Part shown: positions 1 to 13,043 of the stretch, piece by piece
How the letters are laid out: the number at the start of each line of letters is the position of its first letter
Position numbering within the stretch: the stretch's first letter is position 1
DNA from: Nectonema munidae
Lineage: Eukaryota; Nematomorpha; Nectonematoida; Nectonematidae
Length of the DNA: 64,000 nt
Reading direction: 5' to 3'
Assembly: GCA_030549495.1 (NCBI GenBank)
Contig: JAUIRK010000535.1
Coordinates: 1 to 64,000 of the forward strand
Program-made: the position numbers and the translations under genes
Notes under the pieces: model-generated
Seen by the model: the letters and a program-made list of their open reading frames with translations, nothing else
What the model was told of the DNA's origin: nothing
The model's database searches: none

Positions 1-650
1 ATATTATCATTCATTTTACCAAGTCTACGGATTTCTTTAATTTTTACATTACAAAGATTTAAATGCTTATTAAACATTTCTTCTATGAAAAGTTCATCAT
101 CAATCTTTTTTCCAGTATCTACTTCATACTCGTTTATACCATGAATGACATGATTAAGATTTCTTCTCTCTCTATCTGCATCAAGTTTTTTTTTGTTGAA
201 CCAAAGCATCTTGTACAATTGACTTGAAATTAACTACATCACTATATGATTTCGTGCCTGGCACAAGCATATCTTTGTTACTTTCAGGACTTGATAATTT
301 TAAATTTATTTTACTTAAAGATTCTTCAACAACTTTATTCATATTTTCTTGTGATTTTTCTATAACTGAAATTTTATCTTCCACTTTACTTAAAGCTTCA
401 TTTACTTTAGAAAACTTTGTATCATTTTTTTCTTCAGATTCTTTGAAAAGAAGTTTAGTCGGCTTTTCATTCATATTTACACATTGTTTACAAAACCACC
501 TTAAACCATTGCTTTCCCAGTCGTTCAGACTCTTTATCATTTGTTCATTAACATTTTGACAATTATGACAAAACCACTTTAAACAACAACTACATTTAAT
601 CATTGTATCAGCTTTTAATAAATAAGAAGAGCAGCTCCATTCGGTAGTAA
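1..650 (-). mobile_element. LINE-like ORF1 fragment (PHD-like finger, coiled coil), runs off the window
   Basis: Read on the minus strand, the peptide from about 650 has a Cys-rich PHD-like finger (CSCCLKWFCHNC, then WFCKQC about 20 residues later), then a Lys/Glu/Ser-rich coiled-coil stretch with regularly spaced Val/Ile/Leu, then RERRNLNHVIHGINEYE and an IKEIRRLGKM segment near the window edge. A zinc finger plus coiled coil followed by a 'RR.NL.IHGI' block is typical of ORF1 proteins of CR1/Jockey-type LINEs in invertebrates. The clean frame from 603 ends at 181. The similarity continues in the next frame after a run of nine A, so there is a one-base slip there. The true start is unclear because the finger begins upstream of the first ATG at 603. 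A host PHD protein is possible but less likely. The endonuclease/reverse transcriptase ORF would lie outside the window. Confidence 0.5.
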
Positions 651-1256
651 CATTTTTATTCTTTGATCATTTACTTTTCATTATTAAAAAATTAAAAATG
701 AGAATTACTTAAAAAAAAAGTGTATTATTTACCCTTTCACTGTTTTCTCGTTCTTCCAAATTTTAAAATATCGTCTGCTTTTTAGAGGATGGAGTTGAAA
801 GAGATTTAATGAAACATTTTATAAATATAAATTTTTGTAAATACCAGTCTTCTTTGCCGCTTTCCCGTACCAATTTAAACATTTTTTGCATCCTGGAATA
901 TATTCGCTTCACGGGATTTATCAAACTTCAAATTAAAAGTAAAACTTACTTTTATTTCATATATTAGTTTTTATCGTTAAATCTACACTAATCTAAGATT
1001 GAATTTGTACATTTTTTAATACTTTTTCTTGAATATACTTAAATCATATATGTATAAGAAATCAGTATGATAAAGGAACTTTCATAGTATTCCTCTTAAT
1101 TAATATTCTTCTGATGAGAAAATTAATCTTTCGCCACCGACAAACCCGGAACTAATGGCACCAATCGAGCTTATCTTTATTGTGTTAGCAAATTCGACGG
1201 TATCATACATAGAACTGTCACTGGTCAGTTGAAGCGTCGGACTGTCGTGTCCACAC
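651..1256. other. AT-rich spacer with a short interrupted ORF
   Basis: There is no recognisable gene. The last 130 bases (1127-1256) are less AT-rich and keep an open plus-strand frame (ATDKPGTNGTNRAYLYC...) that the hAT insertion at 1257 interrupts. The frame resumes at 1982 and stops at 2008-2010. I do not recognise the peptide. Confidence 0.4.
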
Positions 1257-1973
1257 TAGAGCTTCTGATTTCTCGATAAAATTTAATTCTCGAGAAACGA
1301 GAAAAAAAATATATGATTCTCGAGACTCGAGAAAAGTTTTGAGAAGTTAAAAAATATTAAAAATATTTTACGAAAAAAATATTTTAAAATAACATTTAAA
1401 AAAACAAGAGCATTTAAAGTTTCGTTTTTAAAACTCAATCGTTTTGGAGATAAAATTCTTCCCCATTGACAAGAAGTTGGTTGAATGCATAAAAGAGAAT
1501 TATTTAACAATTGCATCGATTCTGATAAATCAAAATTTTTGTTTTGTTTGAACATCTGTAGTTCTTCTTCTATTGTACTAAATTTTTCTTTTTTTTTATC
1601 ATAAATGAATTCTTTAATTTCTCTATTTAAACTTTGAGTTAGAGATTCTTCTTCAAACTCATCAACAGATTCGACTTTAATTTGGCTTTCTTGTATATCA
1701 GTTCCATGCTCCCAATAATGAGAAAAAATTTTATCAAAAATATTTTTTGCACCTTCTAAAATTTCTTCAAAATTTGAATATTCAAATGTTGATCGTGCAT
1801 TACACATAATTATTTATTTTTTATTAATATTTATTTAAAATTTAACATGTTTTCAGTAATAAAATTTTTTTAAAATTCTTGATTCTCGACAAAAATTTCT
1901 CGAGAATGAAGAAATAAAAAAATTCTAAAATTCTCGAGAATCAGACTCGAGAATTCTCGAGACAGAAGCTCTA
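1257..1973 (-). mobile_element. Non-autonomous hAT transposon with perfect 8-bp target duplication
   Basis: The ends are TAGAGCTTCTG at 1257 and CAGAAGCTCTA ending at 1973, so the first 11 bases are perfect inverted repeats. Both flanks carry GTCCACAC (1249-1256 and 1974-1981), a perfect 8-bp target site duplication, which is the hallmark of the hAT superfamily. Just inside both ends are several copies of the palindrome TCTCGAGA, likely subterminal transposase binding sites. At 717 bp the element is far shorter than an autonomous hAT, yet it keeps an open frame for the transposase C-terminal region. The perfect target duplication and terminal repeats suggest a fairly recent insertion. Confidence 0.92.
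1283..1807 (-). CDS. hAT transposase C-terminal fragment (dimerisation region only)
   Basis: The 174-codon ORF lies wholly inside the hAT element and starts 166 bp from its 5' end. The first ~80 residues are acidic and not recognised. Residues ~80-140 match the hAT C-terminal dimerisation region: an acidic helix (TIEEELQMFK), then LNNSLLCIQPTS, GRILSPKR and ETLNALVFLN, the last being the usual end of hAT transposases. The BED zinc finger and the catalytic RNase H fold are absent, and the normal ERxFS piece between PTS and GRILSPKR is also missing. It therefore cannot be a working transposase. A shortened protein of this kind could in principle pair with full-length transposase, as KP proteins do in P elements; that is inference. 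The last ~30 residues run into the terminal repeat and are Phe-rich. Confidence 0.75.
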   Translation of the reverse strand: MCNARSTFEYSNFEEILEGAKNIFDKIFSHYWEHGTDIQESQIKVESVDEFEEESLTQSLNREIKEFIYDKKKEKFSTIEEELQMFKQNKNFDLSESMQLLNNSLLCIQPTSCQWGRILSPKRLSFKNETLNALVFLNVILKYFFRKIFLIFFNFSKLFSSLENHIFFFSFLEN

Positions 1974-1981
1974 GTCCACAC

Positions 1982-2670
1982 TCATCACTGATGCTGAGTT
2001 CAATTCATGAAATGTGGATAACAACCTGCTTCCAAGAAAGTGTTAAAACCTATCTTGGACTGACTTACCTTCTGTGGTAGCATAATCGAATTTTGCAACT
2101 ACTCACAATTATGCTAATATGCATTTTTCATATAACATTCGATTACCCTACATTTATCTGTGCTCATGAGATTTTTTATTTCTAAACGCTAAACAACATA
2201 TTATTTTAAAAAATAATTATTTAAATTTTGTATTATTTTTTGATGCATTTTTGTGTCTTTTAGAAAGAATTCACTCAAGTCAGACTTTGACTCAATTTTA
2301 AAAAGGTCCCACAAAAATTTGAAAGTTTACTTTATTTGAAATAAAAATATATCTATTATACTTCTCAAGCAAAAGAATTACAATAATATTTGTCACTATT
2401 TGATATCCCAGGGGCGACTATAGATGGGGATAATGCGCTCTAGCCCCCGGCTAGAGTATGTTTATCCTTTAATGAACTTACGTGAGAAAAAAAGCATTGT
2501 TTAATAATAAACGCATGAACTTGTATCTAAAGAAACTTGAACTAATAAATAATACTAGTTAGCTTAAAATGAATGGCAAATCTTCGTGCACAGCACTTTC
2601 ACAAGGATGATGGAAAAAAGAAGAGATATATTAATCTCTATTATATAAGTATCTTTTTTATTTACTATAG
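1982..2670. other. Intron or upstream flank of the carboxypeptidase exon
   Basis: AT-rich DNA. A CAGGGGCGACTATAG motif near 2410, followed by AGCCCCCGGCT, looks like a transposon end but no partner end is visible. The last bases (TTTACTATAG) form a good splice acceptor for the exon at 2671. No earlier carboxypeptidase exon is recognisable in the window, so the intron probably extends past the left edge or the preceding exons are too short to see. Confidence 0.4.
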
Positions 2671-2963
2671 GTAAAAGAGCGATACAAGTGCTGAATTCAG
2701 TCCACAACAAAATATACACTTATGGATCTGCATCACAAGTTTTATACGTTTCCACGGGAACATCACTCGATTGGGCACACAGTGAAGCCAAGATTTTATT
2801 AGCCTTTCTTATAGAACTACGCGATAACGGATTGTACAAGTTCATGCTTCCTTCCTACCAGATAATTCCTACCGGTGAAGAAGTTTGGGAGACGATCAAA
2901 TATATAAGTAGATATGTTACCAAAAATTGCTATTCTAGGAATAAATGCCTTTCTGATGATTAA
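2671..2963 (+). CDS. Zinc carboxypeptidase (M14, carboxypeptidase A/B type), last exon
   Basis: The exon opens after the acceptor TTTACTATAG and reads KRAIQVLNSVHNKIYTYG, then QVLYVSTGTSLDWAH, then LIELRDNGLYKFMLPSYQ and IIPTGEEVWETIKYI, ending in a stop at 2961-2963. This is the C-terminal part of the M14A fold. Tyr in LYVST corresponds to Tyr248 of bovine carboxypeptidase A, Glu in IELRD to the catalytic Glu270, and PSYQIIPTGEE to the conserved loop and final helix. The position equivalent to residue 255, which sets the S1' pocket, is Leu (TSLDW), favouring A-type specificity for hydrophobic C-terminal residues. The enzyme would be a digestive or extracellular metalloexopeptidase. The zinc ligands (HxxE...H) are in exons not seen. 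The coding end lies less than 100 bp from the satellite array. Confidence 0.87.
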
Positions 2964-5900
2964 ATTTGAATTTTGTCCATTTGTATAAATGGAAAGCAAA
3001 GTTTCTTTATACTTTTTCATACCTTAATTTCTCAGCAATCATTTCTCTTAAAAAGCATTCACATTTTCCGTATTTAAAAGTCCTCCTTAGTGAACAATAC
3101 CATTACTAAAAAGCATTCACATTTTCCGTATTTAAAAGTCCTCCTTAGTGAACAATACAATTACTCTTAAAAAACATTTGCATTTTTCCGTATTTAAAAG
3201 TCCTCTTTAGTGAACAATACAATTACTCTTAAAAAACATTTGCATTTTTCCGTATTTAAAAGTTATCCTTAACAATACAATTACTCTTAAAAAACATTCA
3301 TATTTTCCGTATTTAAAAGTCCTCCTTAGTGAACAATACAATTACTCTTAAAAAACATTTGCATTTTTCCGTATTTAAAAGTCCTCCTAAGTGAACAATA
3401 CAATTACTCTTAAAAAACATTTGCATTTTTCCGTATTTAAAAGTTCTCCTTAACAATACAATTACTCTTAAAAAACATTTGCATTTTTCCGTATTTAAAA
3501 GTCCTCCTTAGTGAACAATACAATTACTCTTAAAAAACATTTGCATTTTTCCGTATTTAAAAGTTCTCCTTAACAATACAATTACTCTTAAAAAACATTT
3601 GCATTTTTCCGTATTTAAAAGTCCTCCTTAGTGAACAATACAATTACTCTTAAAAAACATTTGCATTTTTCCGTATTTAAAAGTTCTCCTTAACAATACA
3701 ATTACTCTTAAAAAACATTTGCATTTTTCCGTATTTAAAAGTCCTCCTTAGTGAACAATACAATTACTCTTAAAAAACATTTGCATTTTTCCGTATTTAA
3801 AAGTCCTCCTTAGTGAACAATACAATTACTCTTAAAAAACATTTGCATTTTTCCGTATTTAAAAGTCCTCCTTAGTGAACAATACAATTACTCTTAAAAA
3901 ACATTTGCATTTTTCCGTATTTAAAAGTCCTCCTTAGTGAACAATACAATTACTCTTAAAAAACATTTGCATTTTTCCGTATTTAAAAGTCCTCTTAAGT
4001 GAACAATACAATTACTCTTAAAAAACATTTGCATTTTTCCGTATTTAAAAGTCCTCCTTAGTGAACAATACAATTACTCTTAAAAAACATTTGCATTTTT
4101 CCGTATTTAAAAGTCCTCCTTAGTGAACAATACAATTACTCTTAAAAAACATTTGCATTTTTCCGTATTTAAAAGTTCTCCTTAACAATACAATTACTCT
4201 TAAAAAACATTTGCATTTTCCGTATTTAAAAGTCCTCCTTAGTGAACAATACAATTACTCTTAAAAAACATTTGCATTTTTCCGTATTTAAAAGTTCTCC
4301 TAGTGAACAATACAATTACTCTTAAAAAACATTTGCATTTTTCCGTATTTAAAAGTCCTCCTTAGTGAACAATACAATTACTCTTAAAAAACATTTGCAT
4401 TTTTCCGTATTTAAAAGTTCTCCTTAACAATACAATTACTCTTAAAAAACATTTGCATTTTTCCGTATTTAAAAGTCCTCCTTAGTGAACAATACAATTA
4501 CTCTTAAAAAACATTTGCATTTTTCCGTATTTAAAAGTTCTCCTTGAACAATACAATTACTCTTAAAAAACATTCACATTTTCCGTATTTAAAAGTCCTC
4601 CTTAGTGAACAATACAATTACTCTTAAAAAACATTTGCATTTTTCCGTATTTAAAAGTCCTCCTTAGTGAACAATACAATTACTCTTAAAAAACATTTGC
4701 ATTTTTCCGTATTTAAAAGTCCTCCTTAGTGAACAATACAATTACTCTTAAAAAACATTTGCATTTTTCCGTATTTAAAAGTCCTCCTTAGTGAACAATA
4801 CAATTACTCTTAAAAAACATTTGCATTTTTCCGTATTTAAAAGTCCTCCTTAGTGAACAATACAATTACTCTTAAAAAACATTTGCATTTTTCCGTATTT
4901 AAAAGTCCTCCTTAGTGAACAATACAATTACTCTTAAAAAACATTTGCATTTTTCCGTATTTAAAAGTCCTCCTTAGTGAACAATACAATTACTCTTAAA
5001 AAACATTTGCATTTTTCCGTATTTAAAAGTTCTCCTAGTGAACAATACAATTACTCTTAAAAAACATTTGCATTTTTCCGTATTTAAAAGTCCTCCTTAG
5101 TGAACAATACAATTACTCTTAAAAAACATTTGCATTTTTCCGTATTTAAAAGTCCTCCTTAGTGAACAATACAATTACTCTTAAAAAACATTTGCATTTT
5201 TCCGTATTTAAAAGTTCTCCTTGTAACAATACAATTACTCTTAAAAAACATTTGCATTTTTCCGTATTTAAAAGTCCTCCTTAGTGAACAATACAATTAC
5301 TCTTAAAAAACATTTGCATTTTTCCGTATTTAAAAGTTCTCCTTAACAATACAATTACTCTTAAAAAACATTTGCATTTTTCCGTATTTAAAAGTCCTCC
5401 TAAGTGAACAATACAATTACTCTTAAAAAACATTTGCATTTTTCCGTATTTAAAAGTTCTCCTTAACAATACAATTACTTTTAAAAAACATTTGCATTTT
5501 CCGTATTTAAAAGTCCTCCTTAGTGAACAATACAATTACTCTTAAAAAACATTTGCATTTTTCCGTATTTAAAAGTTCTCCTTAACAATACAATTACTCT
5601 TAAAAAACATTCACATTTTCCGTATTTAAAAGTCCTCCTTAGTGAACAATACAATTACTCTTAAAAAACATTTGCATTTTTCCGTATTTAAAAGTTCTCC
5701 TTAACAATACAATTACTCTTAAAAAACATTTGCATTTTTCCGTATTTTAAAGTCCTCCTTAGTGAACAATACAATTACTCTTAAAAAACATTTGCATTTT
5801 TCCGTATTTAAAAGTTCTCCTTAACAATACAATTACTCTTAAAAAACATTTGCATTTTTCCGTATTTAAAAGTCCTCCTTAGTGAACAATACAATTACTC

Positions 5901-7039
5901 TTAAAAAACATTTGGATTTTTCCGTATTTAAAAGTTCTCCTTAACAATACAATTACTCTTAAAAAAACATTTGCATTTTTCCGTATTTAAAAGTCCTCCT
6001 AAGTGAACAATACAATTACTCTTAAAAAACATTTGCATTTTTCCGTATTTAAAAGTTCTCCTTAACAATACAATTACTCTTAAAAAACATTCACATTTTC
6101 CGTATTTAAAAGTCCTCCTTAGTGAACAATACAATTACTCTTAAAAAACATTTGCATTTTTCCGTATTTAAAAGTTCTCCTTAACAATACAATTACTCTT
6201 AAAAAACATTTGCATTTTTCCGTATTTAAAAGTCCTCCTTAGTGAACAATACAATTACTCTTAAAAAACATTTGCATTTTTCCGTATTTAAAAGTCCTCC
6301 TTAGTGAACAATACAATTACTCTTAAAAAACATTTGCATTTTTCCGTATTTAAAAGTTCTCCTAGTAACAATACAATTACTCTTAAAAAACATTTGCATT
6401 TTTCCGTATTTAAAAGTCCTCCTTAGTGAACAATACAATTACTCTTAAAAAACATTTGCATTTTTCCGTATTTAAAAGTCCTCCTTAGTGAACAATACAA
6501 TTACTCTTAAAAAAAATTTGTATTTTTCTGTATTTAAAAGTTCTCCTTAACAATACAATTACTCTTAAAAAACATTTGAATTTTCCGTATTTAAAAGTCC
6601 TCCTTAGTGAACAATACAATTACTCTTAAAAAACATTTGCATTTTTCCGTATTTAAAAGTCCTCCTAAGTGAACAATACAATTACTCTTAAAAAACATTT
6701 GCATTTTTCCGTATTTAAAAGTTCTCCTTAACAATACAATTACTCTTAAAAAACATTTGCATTTTTCCGTATTTAAAAGTCCTCCTTAGTGAACAATACA
6801 ATTACTCTTAAAAAACATTTGCATTTTTCCGTATTTAAAAGTCCTCCTAAGTGAACAATACAATTACTCTTAAAAAACATTTGCATTTTTCCGTATTTAA
6901 AAGTTCTCCTTAACAATACAATTACTCTTAAAAAAACATTTGCATTTTTCCGTATTTAAAAGTCCTCCTTAGTGAACAATACAATTACTCTTAAAAAACA
7001 TTTGCATTTTTCCGTATTTAAAAGTTCTCCCTAACAATA

Positions 7040-10000
7040 CAATTTCTCTTAAAAAGCATTCACATTTTCCGTATTTAAAAGTCCTCCTTAGTGAACAATA
7101 CAATTACTCTTAAAAAACATTTGCATTTTTCCGTATTTAAAAGTCCTCTTTAGTGAACAATACAATTACTCTTAAAAAACATTTGCATTTTTCCGTATTT
7201 AAAAGTCCTCCTAAGTGAACAATATCATTACTCTTAAAAAACATTCACATTTTCCGTATTTAAAAGTCCTCATTAGTGAACAATACAATTACTCTTAAAA
7301 AACATTTGCATTTTTCCGTATTTAAAAGTTATCCTTAACAATACAATTACTCTTAAAAAACATTCATATTTTCCGTATTTAAAAGTCCTCCTTAGTGAAC
7401 AATACAATTACTCTTAAAAAACATTTGCATTTTTCCGTATTTAAAAGTCCTCCTAAGTGAACAATACAATTACTCTTAAAAAACATTTGCATTTTTCCGT
7501 ATTTAAAAGTTCTCCTTAACAATACAATTACTCTTAAAAAACATTTGCATTTTCCGTATTTAAAAGTCCTCCTTAGTGAACAATACAATTACTCTTAAAA
7601 AACATTTGTATTTTTCCGTATTTAAAAGTTCTCCCTAACAATACAATTACTCTTAAAAATCATTCACATTTTCCGTATTTAAAAGTCCTCCTTAGTGAAC
7701 AATACAATTACTCTTAAAAAACATTTGCATTTTTCCGTATTTAAAAGTTCTCCTTAACAATACAATTACTCTTAAAAAACATTTGCATTTTTCCGTATTT
7801 AAAAGTCCTCCTTAGTGAACAATACAATTACTCTTAAAAAAAATTTGTATTTTTCTGTATTTAAAAGTTCTCCTTAACAATACAATTACTCTTAAAAAAC
7901 ATTTGCATTTTTCCGTATTTAAAAGTCCTCCTAAGTGAACAATACAATTACTCTTAAAAAACATTTGGATTTTTCCGTATTTAAAAGTTCTCCTTAACAA
8001 TACAATTACTCTTAAAAAAACATTTGCATTTTTCCGTATTTAAAAGTCCTCTTAAGTGAACAATACAATTACTCTTAAAAAACATTTGCATTTTTCCGTA
8101 TTTAAAAGTTCTCCTTAACAATACAATTACTCTTAAAAAACATTCACATTTTCCGTAATTAAAAGTCCTCCTTAGTGAACAATGCAATTACTCTTAAAAA
8201 ACATTTGCATTTTTCCGTATTTAAAAGTTCTCCTTAACAATACAATTACTCTTAAAAAACATTCACATTTTCCGTATTTAAAAGTCCTCCTTAGTGAACA
8301 ATACAATTACTCTTAAAAAACATTTGCATTTTTCCGTATTTAAAAATCCTCCTAAGTGAACAATACAATTACTCTTAAAAAACATTTGCATTTTTCCGTA
8401 TTTAAAAGTTCTCCTTAACAATACAATTACTCTTAAAAAACATTTGCATTTTTCCGTATTTAAAAGTCCTCCTTAGTGAACAATACAATTACTCTTAAAA
8501 AACATTTGTATTTTCCGTATTTAAAAGTTCTCCCTAACAATACAATTACTCTTAAAAAACATTCACATTTTCCGTATTTAAAAGTCCTCCTTAGTGAACA
8601 ATACAATTACTCTTAAAAAACATTTGCATTTTTCCGTATTTAAAAGTCCTCCTAAGTGAACAATACAATTACTCTTAAAAAACATTTGCATTTTTCCGTA
8701 TTTAAAAGTTCTCCTTAACAATACAATTTCTCTTAAAAAACATTCACATTTTCCGTATTTACAAGTCCTCCTTAGTGAACAATACAATTACTATTAAAAA
8801 ACATTTGCATTTTTCCGTATTTAAAAGTTCTCCTTAACAATACAATTACTCTTAAAAAACATTTGCATTTTTCCGTATTTAAAAGTCCTCTTTAGTGAAC
8901 AATACAATTACTCTTAAAAAACATTTGCATTTTTCCGTATTTAAAAGTCCTCCTAAGTGAACAATATCATTACTCTTAAAAAACATTCACATTTTCCGTA
9001 TTTAAAAGTCCTCATTAGTGAACAATACAATTACTCTTAAAAAACATTTGCATTTTTCCGTATTTAAAAGTTATCCTTAACAATACAATTACTCTTAAAA
9101 AACATTCATATTTTCCGTATTTAAAAGTCCTCCTTAGTGAACAATACAATTACTCTTAAAAAACATTTGCATTTTTCCGTATTTAAAAGTCCTCCTAAGT
9201 GAACAATACAATTACTCTTAAAAAACATTTGCATTTTTCCGTATTTAAAAGTTCTCCTTAACAATACAATTACTCTTAAAAAACATTTGAATTTTCCGTA
9301 TTTAAAAGTCCTCCTTAGTTAACAATACAATTACTCTTAAAAAACATTTGTATTTTTCCGTATTTAAAAGTTCTCCCTAACAATACAATTACTCTTAAAA
9401 ATCATTCACATTTTCCGTATTTAAAAGTCCTCCTTAGTGAACAATACAATTACTCTTAAAAAACATTTGCATTTTTCCGTATTTAAAAGTTCTCCTTAAC
9501 AATACAATTACTCTTAAAAAACATTTGCATTTTTCCGTATTTAAAAGTCCTCCTTAGTGAACAATACAATTACTCTTAAAAAAAATTGTATTTTTCTGTA
9601 TTTAAAAGTTCTCCTTAACAATACAATTACTCTTAAAAAACATTTGCATTTTTCCGTATTTAAAAGTCCTCCTAAGTGAACAATACAATTACTCTTAAAA
9701 AACATTTGCATTTTTCCGTATTTAAAAGTTCTCCTTAACAATACAATTACTCTTAAAAAACATTTGCATTTTTCCGTATTTAAAAGTCCTCTTAAGTGAA
9801 CAATACAATTACTCTTAAAAAACATTTGCATTTTTCCGTATTTAAAAGTTCTCCTTAACAATACAATTACTCTTAAAAAACATTCACATTTTCCGTATTT
9901 AAAAGTCCTCCTTAGTGAACAATACAATTACTCTTAAAAAACATTTGCATTTTTTCCGTATTTAAAAGTTCTCCTTAACAATACAATTACTCTTAAAAAA

Positions 10001-10520
10001 CATTCACATTTTCCGTAATTAAAAGTCCTCCTTAGTGAACAATACAATTACTCTTAAAAAAGATTTGCATTTTTCCTTATTTAAAAGTTCTCCTTAACAA
10101 TACAATTACTCTTAAAAAACATTCACATTTTCCGTATTTTAAAGTCCTCCTTAGTGAACAATACAATTACTCTTAAAAAACATTTGCATTTTTCCGTATT
10201 TAAAAGTCCTCCTAAGTGAACAATACAATTACTCTTAAAAAACATTTGCATTTTTCCGTATTTAAAAGTTCTCCTTAACAATACAATTACTCTTAAAAAA
10301 CATTTGCATTTTTCTGTATTTAAAAGTCCTCCTTAGTGAACAATACAATTACTCTTAAAAAACATTTGTATTTTCCGTATTTAAAAGTTCTCCCTAACAA
10401 TACAATTACTCTTAAAAAACATTCACATTTTCCGTATTTAAAAGTCCTCCTTAGTGAACAATACAATTACTCTTAAAAAACATTTGCATTTTTCCGTATT
10501 TAAAAGTCCTCCTAAGTGAA
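7040..10520. repeat. Higher-order duplication (about 1.74 kb period) inside the satellite
   Basis: Rare variants recur in the same order at a fixed distance. AATATCATTA at 7221 and 8963, CCTCATTAG near 7270 and 9012, GTTATCC near 7330 and 9072, and AAAAATCATTCAC near 7657 and 9399 are all 1742 bp apart. Further on, the CTTAAGTGA variant at 8051 and 9791 is 1740 apart, and CCGTAATT at about 8152 and 10012 is 1860 apart, so one 120-bp dimer was gained in the second block. A 1.7-1.9 kb block was therefore duplicated as a unit. Confidence 0.9.
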
Positions 10521-13043
10521 CAATACAATTACTCTTAAAAAACATTTGCATTTTTCCGTATTTAAAAGTTCTCCTTAACAATACAATTACTCTTAAAAAA
10601 CATTTGCATTTTTCCGTATTTAAAAGTCCTCCTTAGTGAACAATACAATTACTCTTAAAAAACATTTGCATTTTTCCGTATTTAAAAGTTCTCCTTAACA
10701 ATACAATTACTCTTAAAAAACATTTGCATTTTTCCGTATTTAAAAGTCCTCCTTAGTGAACAATACAATTACTCTTAAAAAACATTTGCATTTTTCCGTA
10801 TTTAAAAGTCCTCCTAAGTGAACAATACAATTACTCTTAAAAAACATTTGCATTTTTCCGTATTTAAAAGTTCTCCTTAACAATACAATTACTCTTAAAA
10901 AACATTTGCATTTTTCCGTATTTAAAAGTCCTCCTAAGTGAACAATACAATTACTCTTAAAAAACATTTGCATTTTTCCGTATTTAAAAGTTCTCCTTAA
11001 CAATACAATTACTCTTAAAAAACATTTGCATTTTTCCGTATTTAAAAGTCCTTATTAGTGAACAATACAATTACTCTTAAAAAACATTTGTATTTTTCCG
11101 TATTTAAAAGTTCTCCCTAACAATACAATTACTCTTAAAAAACATTCACATTTTCCGTATTTAAAAGTCCTCCTTAGTGAACAATACAATTACTCTTAAA
11201 AAACATTTGCATTTTTCCGTATTTAAAAGTCCTCCTTAGTGAACAATACAATTACTCTTAAAAAACATTTGCATTTTTCCGTATTTAAAAGTCCTCCTTA
11301 GTGAACAATACAATTACTCTTAAAAAAAATTTGTATTTTTCTGTATTTAAAAGTTCTCCTTAACAATACAATTACTCTTAAAAAACATTCACATTTTCCG
11401 TATTTAAAAGTCCTCCTTAGTGAACAATACAATTACTCTTAAAAAACATTTGCATTTTTCCGTATTTAAAAGTTCTCCTTAACAATACAATTACTCTTAA
11501 AAAACATTTGCATTTTTCCGTATTTAAAAGTCCTCCTTAGTGAACAATACAATTACTCTTAAAAAAAATTTGTATTTTTCTGTATTTAAAAGTTCTCCTT
11601 AACAATACAATTACTCTTAAAAAACATTCACATTTTCCGTATTTAAAAGTCCTCCTTAGTGAACAATACAATTACTCTTAAAAAACATTCACATTTTCCG
11701 TATTTAAAAGTCCTCCTTAACAATACAATTACTCTTAAAAAACATTTGCATTTTTCCGTATTTAAAAGTCCTCCTAAGTGAACAATACAATTACTCTTAA
11801 AAAACATTTGTATTTTTCCGTATTTAAAAGTTCTCCCTAACAATACAATTACTCTTAAAAAACATTTGCATTTTTCCGTATTTAAAAGTCCTCCTTAGTG
11901 AACAATACAATTACTCTTAAAAAAAATTTGAATTTTTCTGTATTTAAAAGTTCTCCTTAACAATACAATTACTCTTAAAAAACATTCACATTTTCCGTAT
12001 TTAAAAGTCCTCCTTAGTGAACAATACAATTACTCTTAAAAAACATTTGTATTTTTCCGTATTTAAAAGTTCTCCTTAACAATACAATTACTCTTAAAAA
12101 ACATTCACATTTTCCGTATTTAAAAGTCCTCCTTAGTGAACAATACAATTACTCTTAAAAAACATTCACATTTTCCGTATTTAAAAGTCCTCCTTAACAA
12201 TACAATTACTCTTAAAAAACATTTGCATTTTTCCGTATTTAAAAGTCCTCCTAAGTGAACAATACAATTACTCTTAAAAAACATTTGCATTTTTCCGTAT
12301 TTAAAAGTTCTCCTTAACAATACAATTACTCTTAAAAAACATTTGCATTTTTCCGTATTTAAAAGTCCTCCTTAGTGAACAATACAATTACTCTTAAAAA
12401 AATTTGTATTTTTCTGTATTTAAAAGTTCTCCTTAACAATACAATTACTCTTAAAAAACATTCACATTTTCCGTATTTAAAAGTCCTCCTTAGTGAACAA
12501 TACAATTACTCTTAAAAAACATTTGTATTTTTCCGTATTTAAAAGTTCTCCCTAACAATACAATTACTCTTAAAAAACATTCATATTTTCCGTATTTAAA
12601 AGTCCTCCTTAGTGAACAATACAATTACTCTGAAAAAACATTTGCATTTTTCCGTATTTAAAAGTTCTCCTTAACAATACAATTACTCTTAAAAAACATT
12701 TGCATTTTTCCGTATTTAAAAGTCCTCCTTAGTGAACAATACAATTACTCTTAAAAAAAATTTGTATTTTTCTGTATTTAAAAGTTCTCCTTAACAATAC
12801 AATTACTCTTAAAAAACATTCACATTTTCCGTATTTAAAAGTCCTCCTTAGTGAACAATACAATTACTCTTAAATAACATTTGCATTTTTCGCTATTTAA
12901 AAGTCATCCTAAGTGAACAATACAATTACTCTTAAAAACATTTGCATTTTTCCGTATTTAAAAGTTCTCCTTAACAATACAATTACTCTTAAAAAACATT
13001 TGCATTTTTCCGTATTTAAAAGTCCTCCTAAGTGAACAATACA

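Noticed and set aside
5281-12320. Many minus-strand ORFs of 60-130 codons with repeated SLRRTFKYGKC text
   Set aside because: They are frames of the tandem satellite kept open because the dimer length is a multiple of three.
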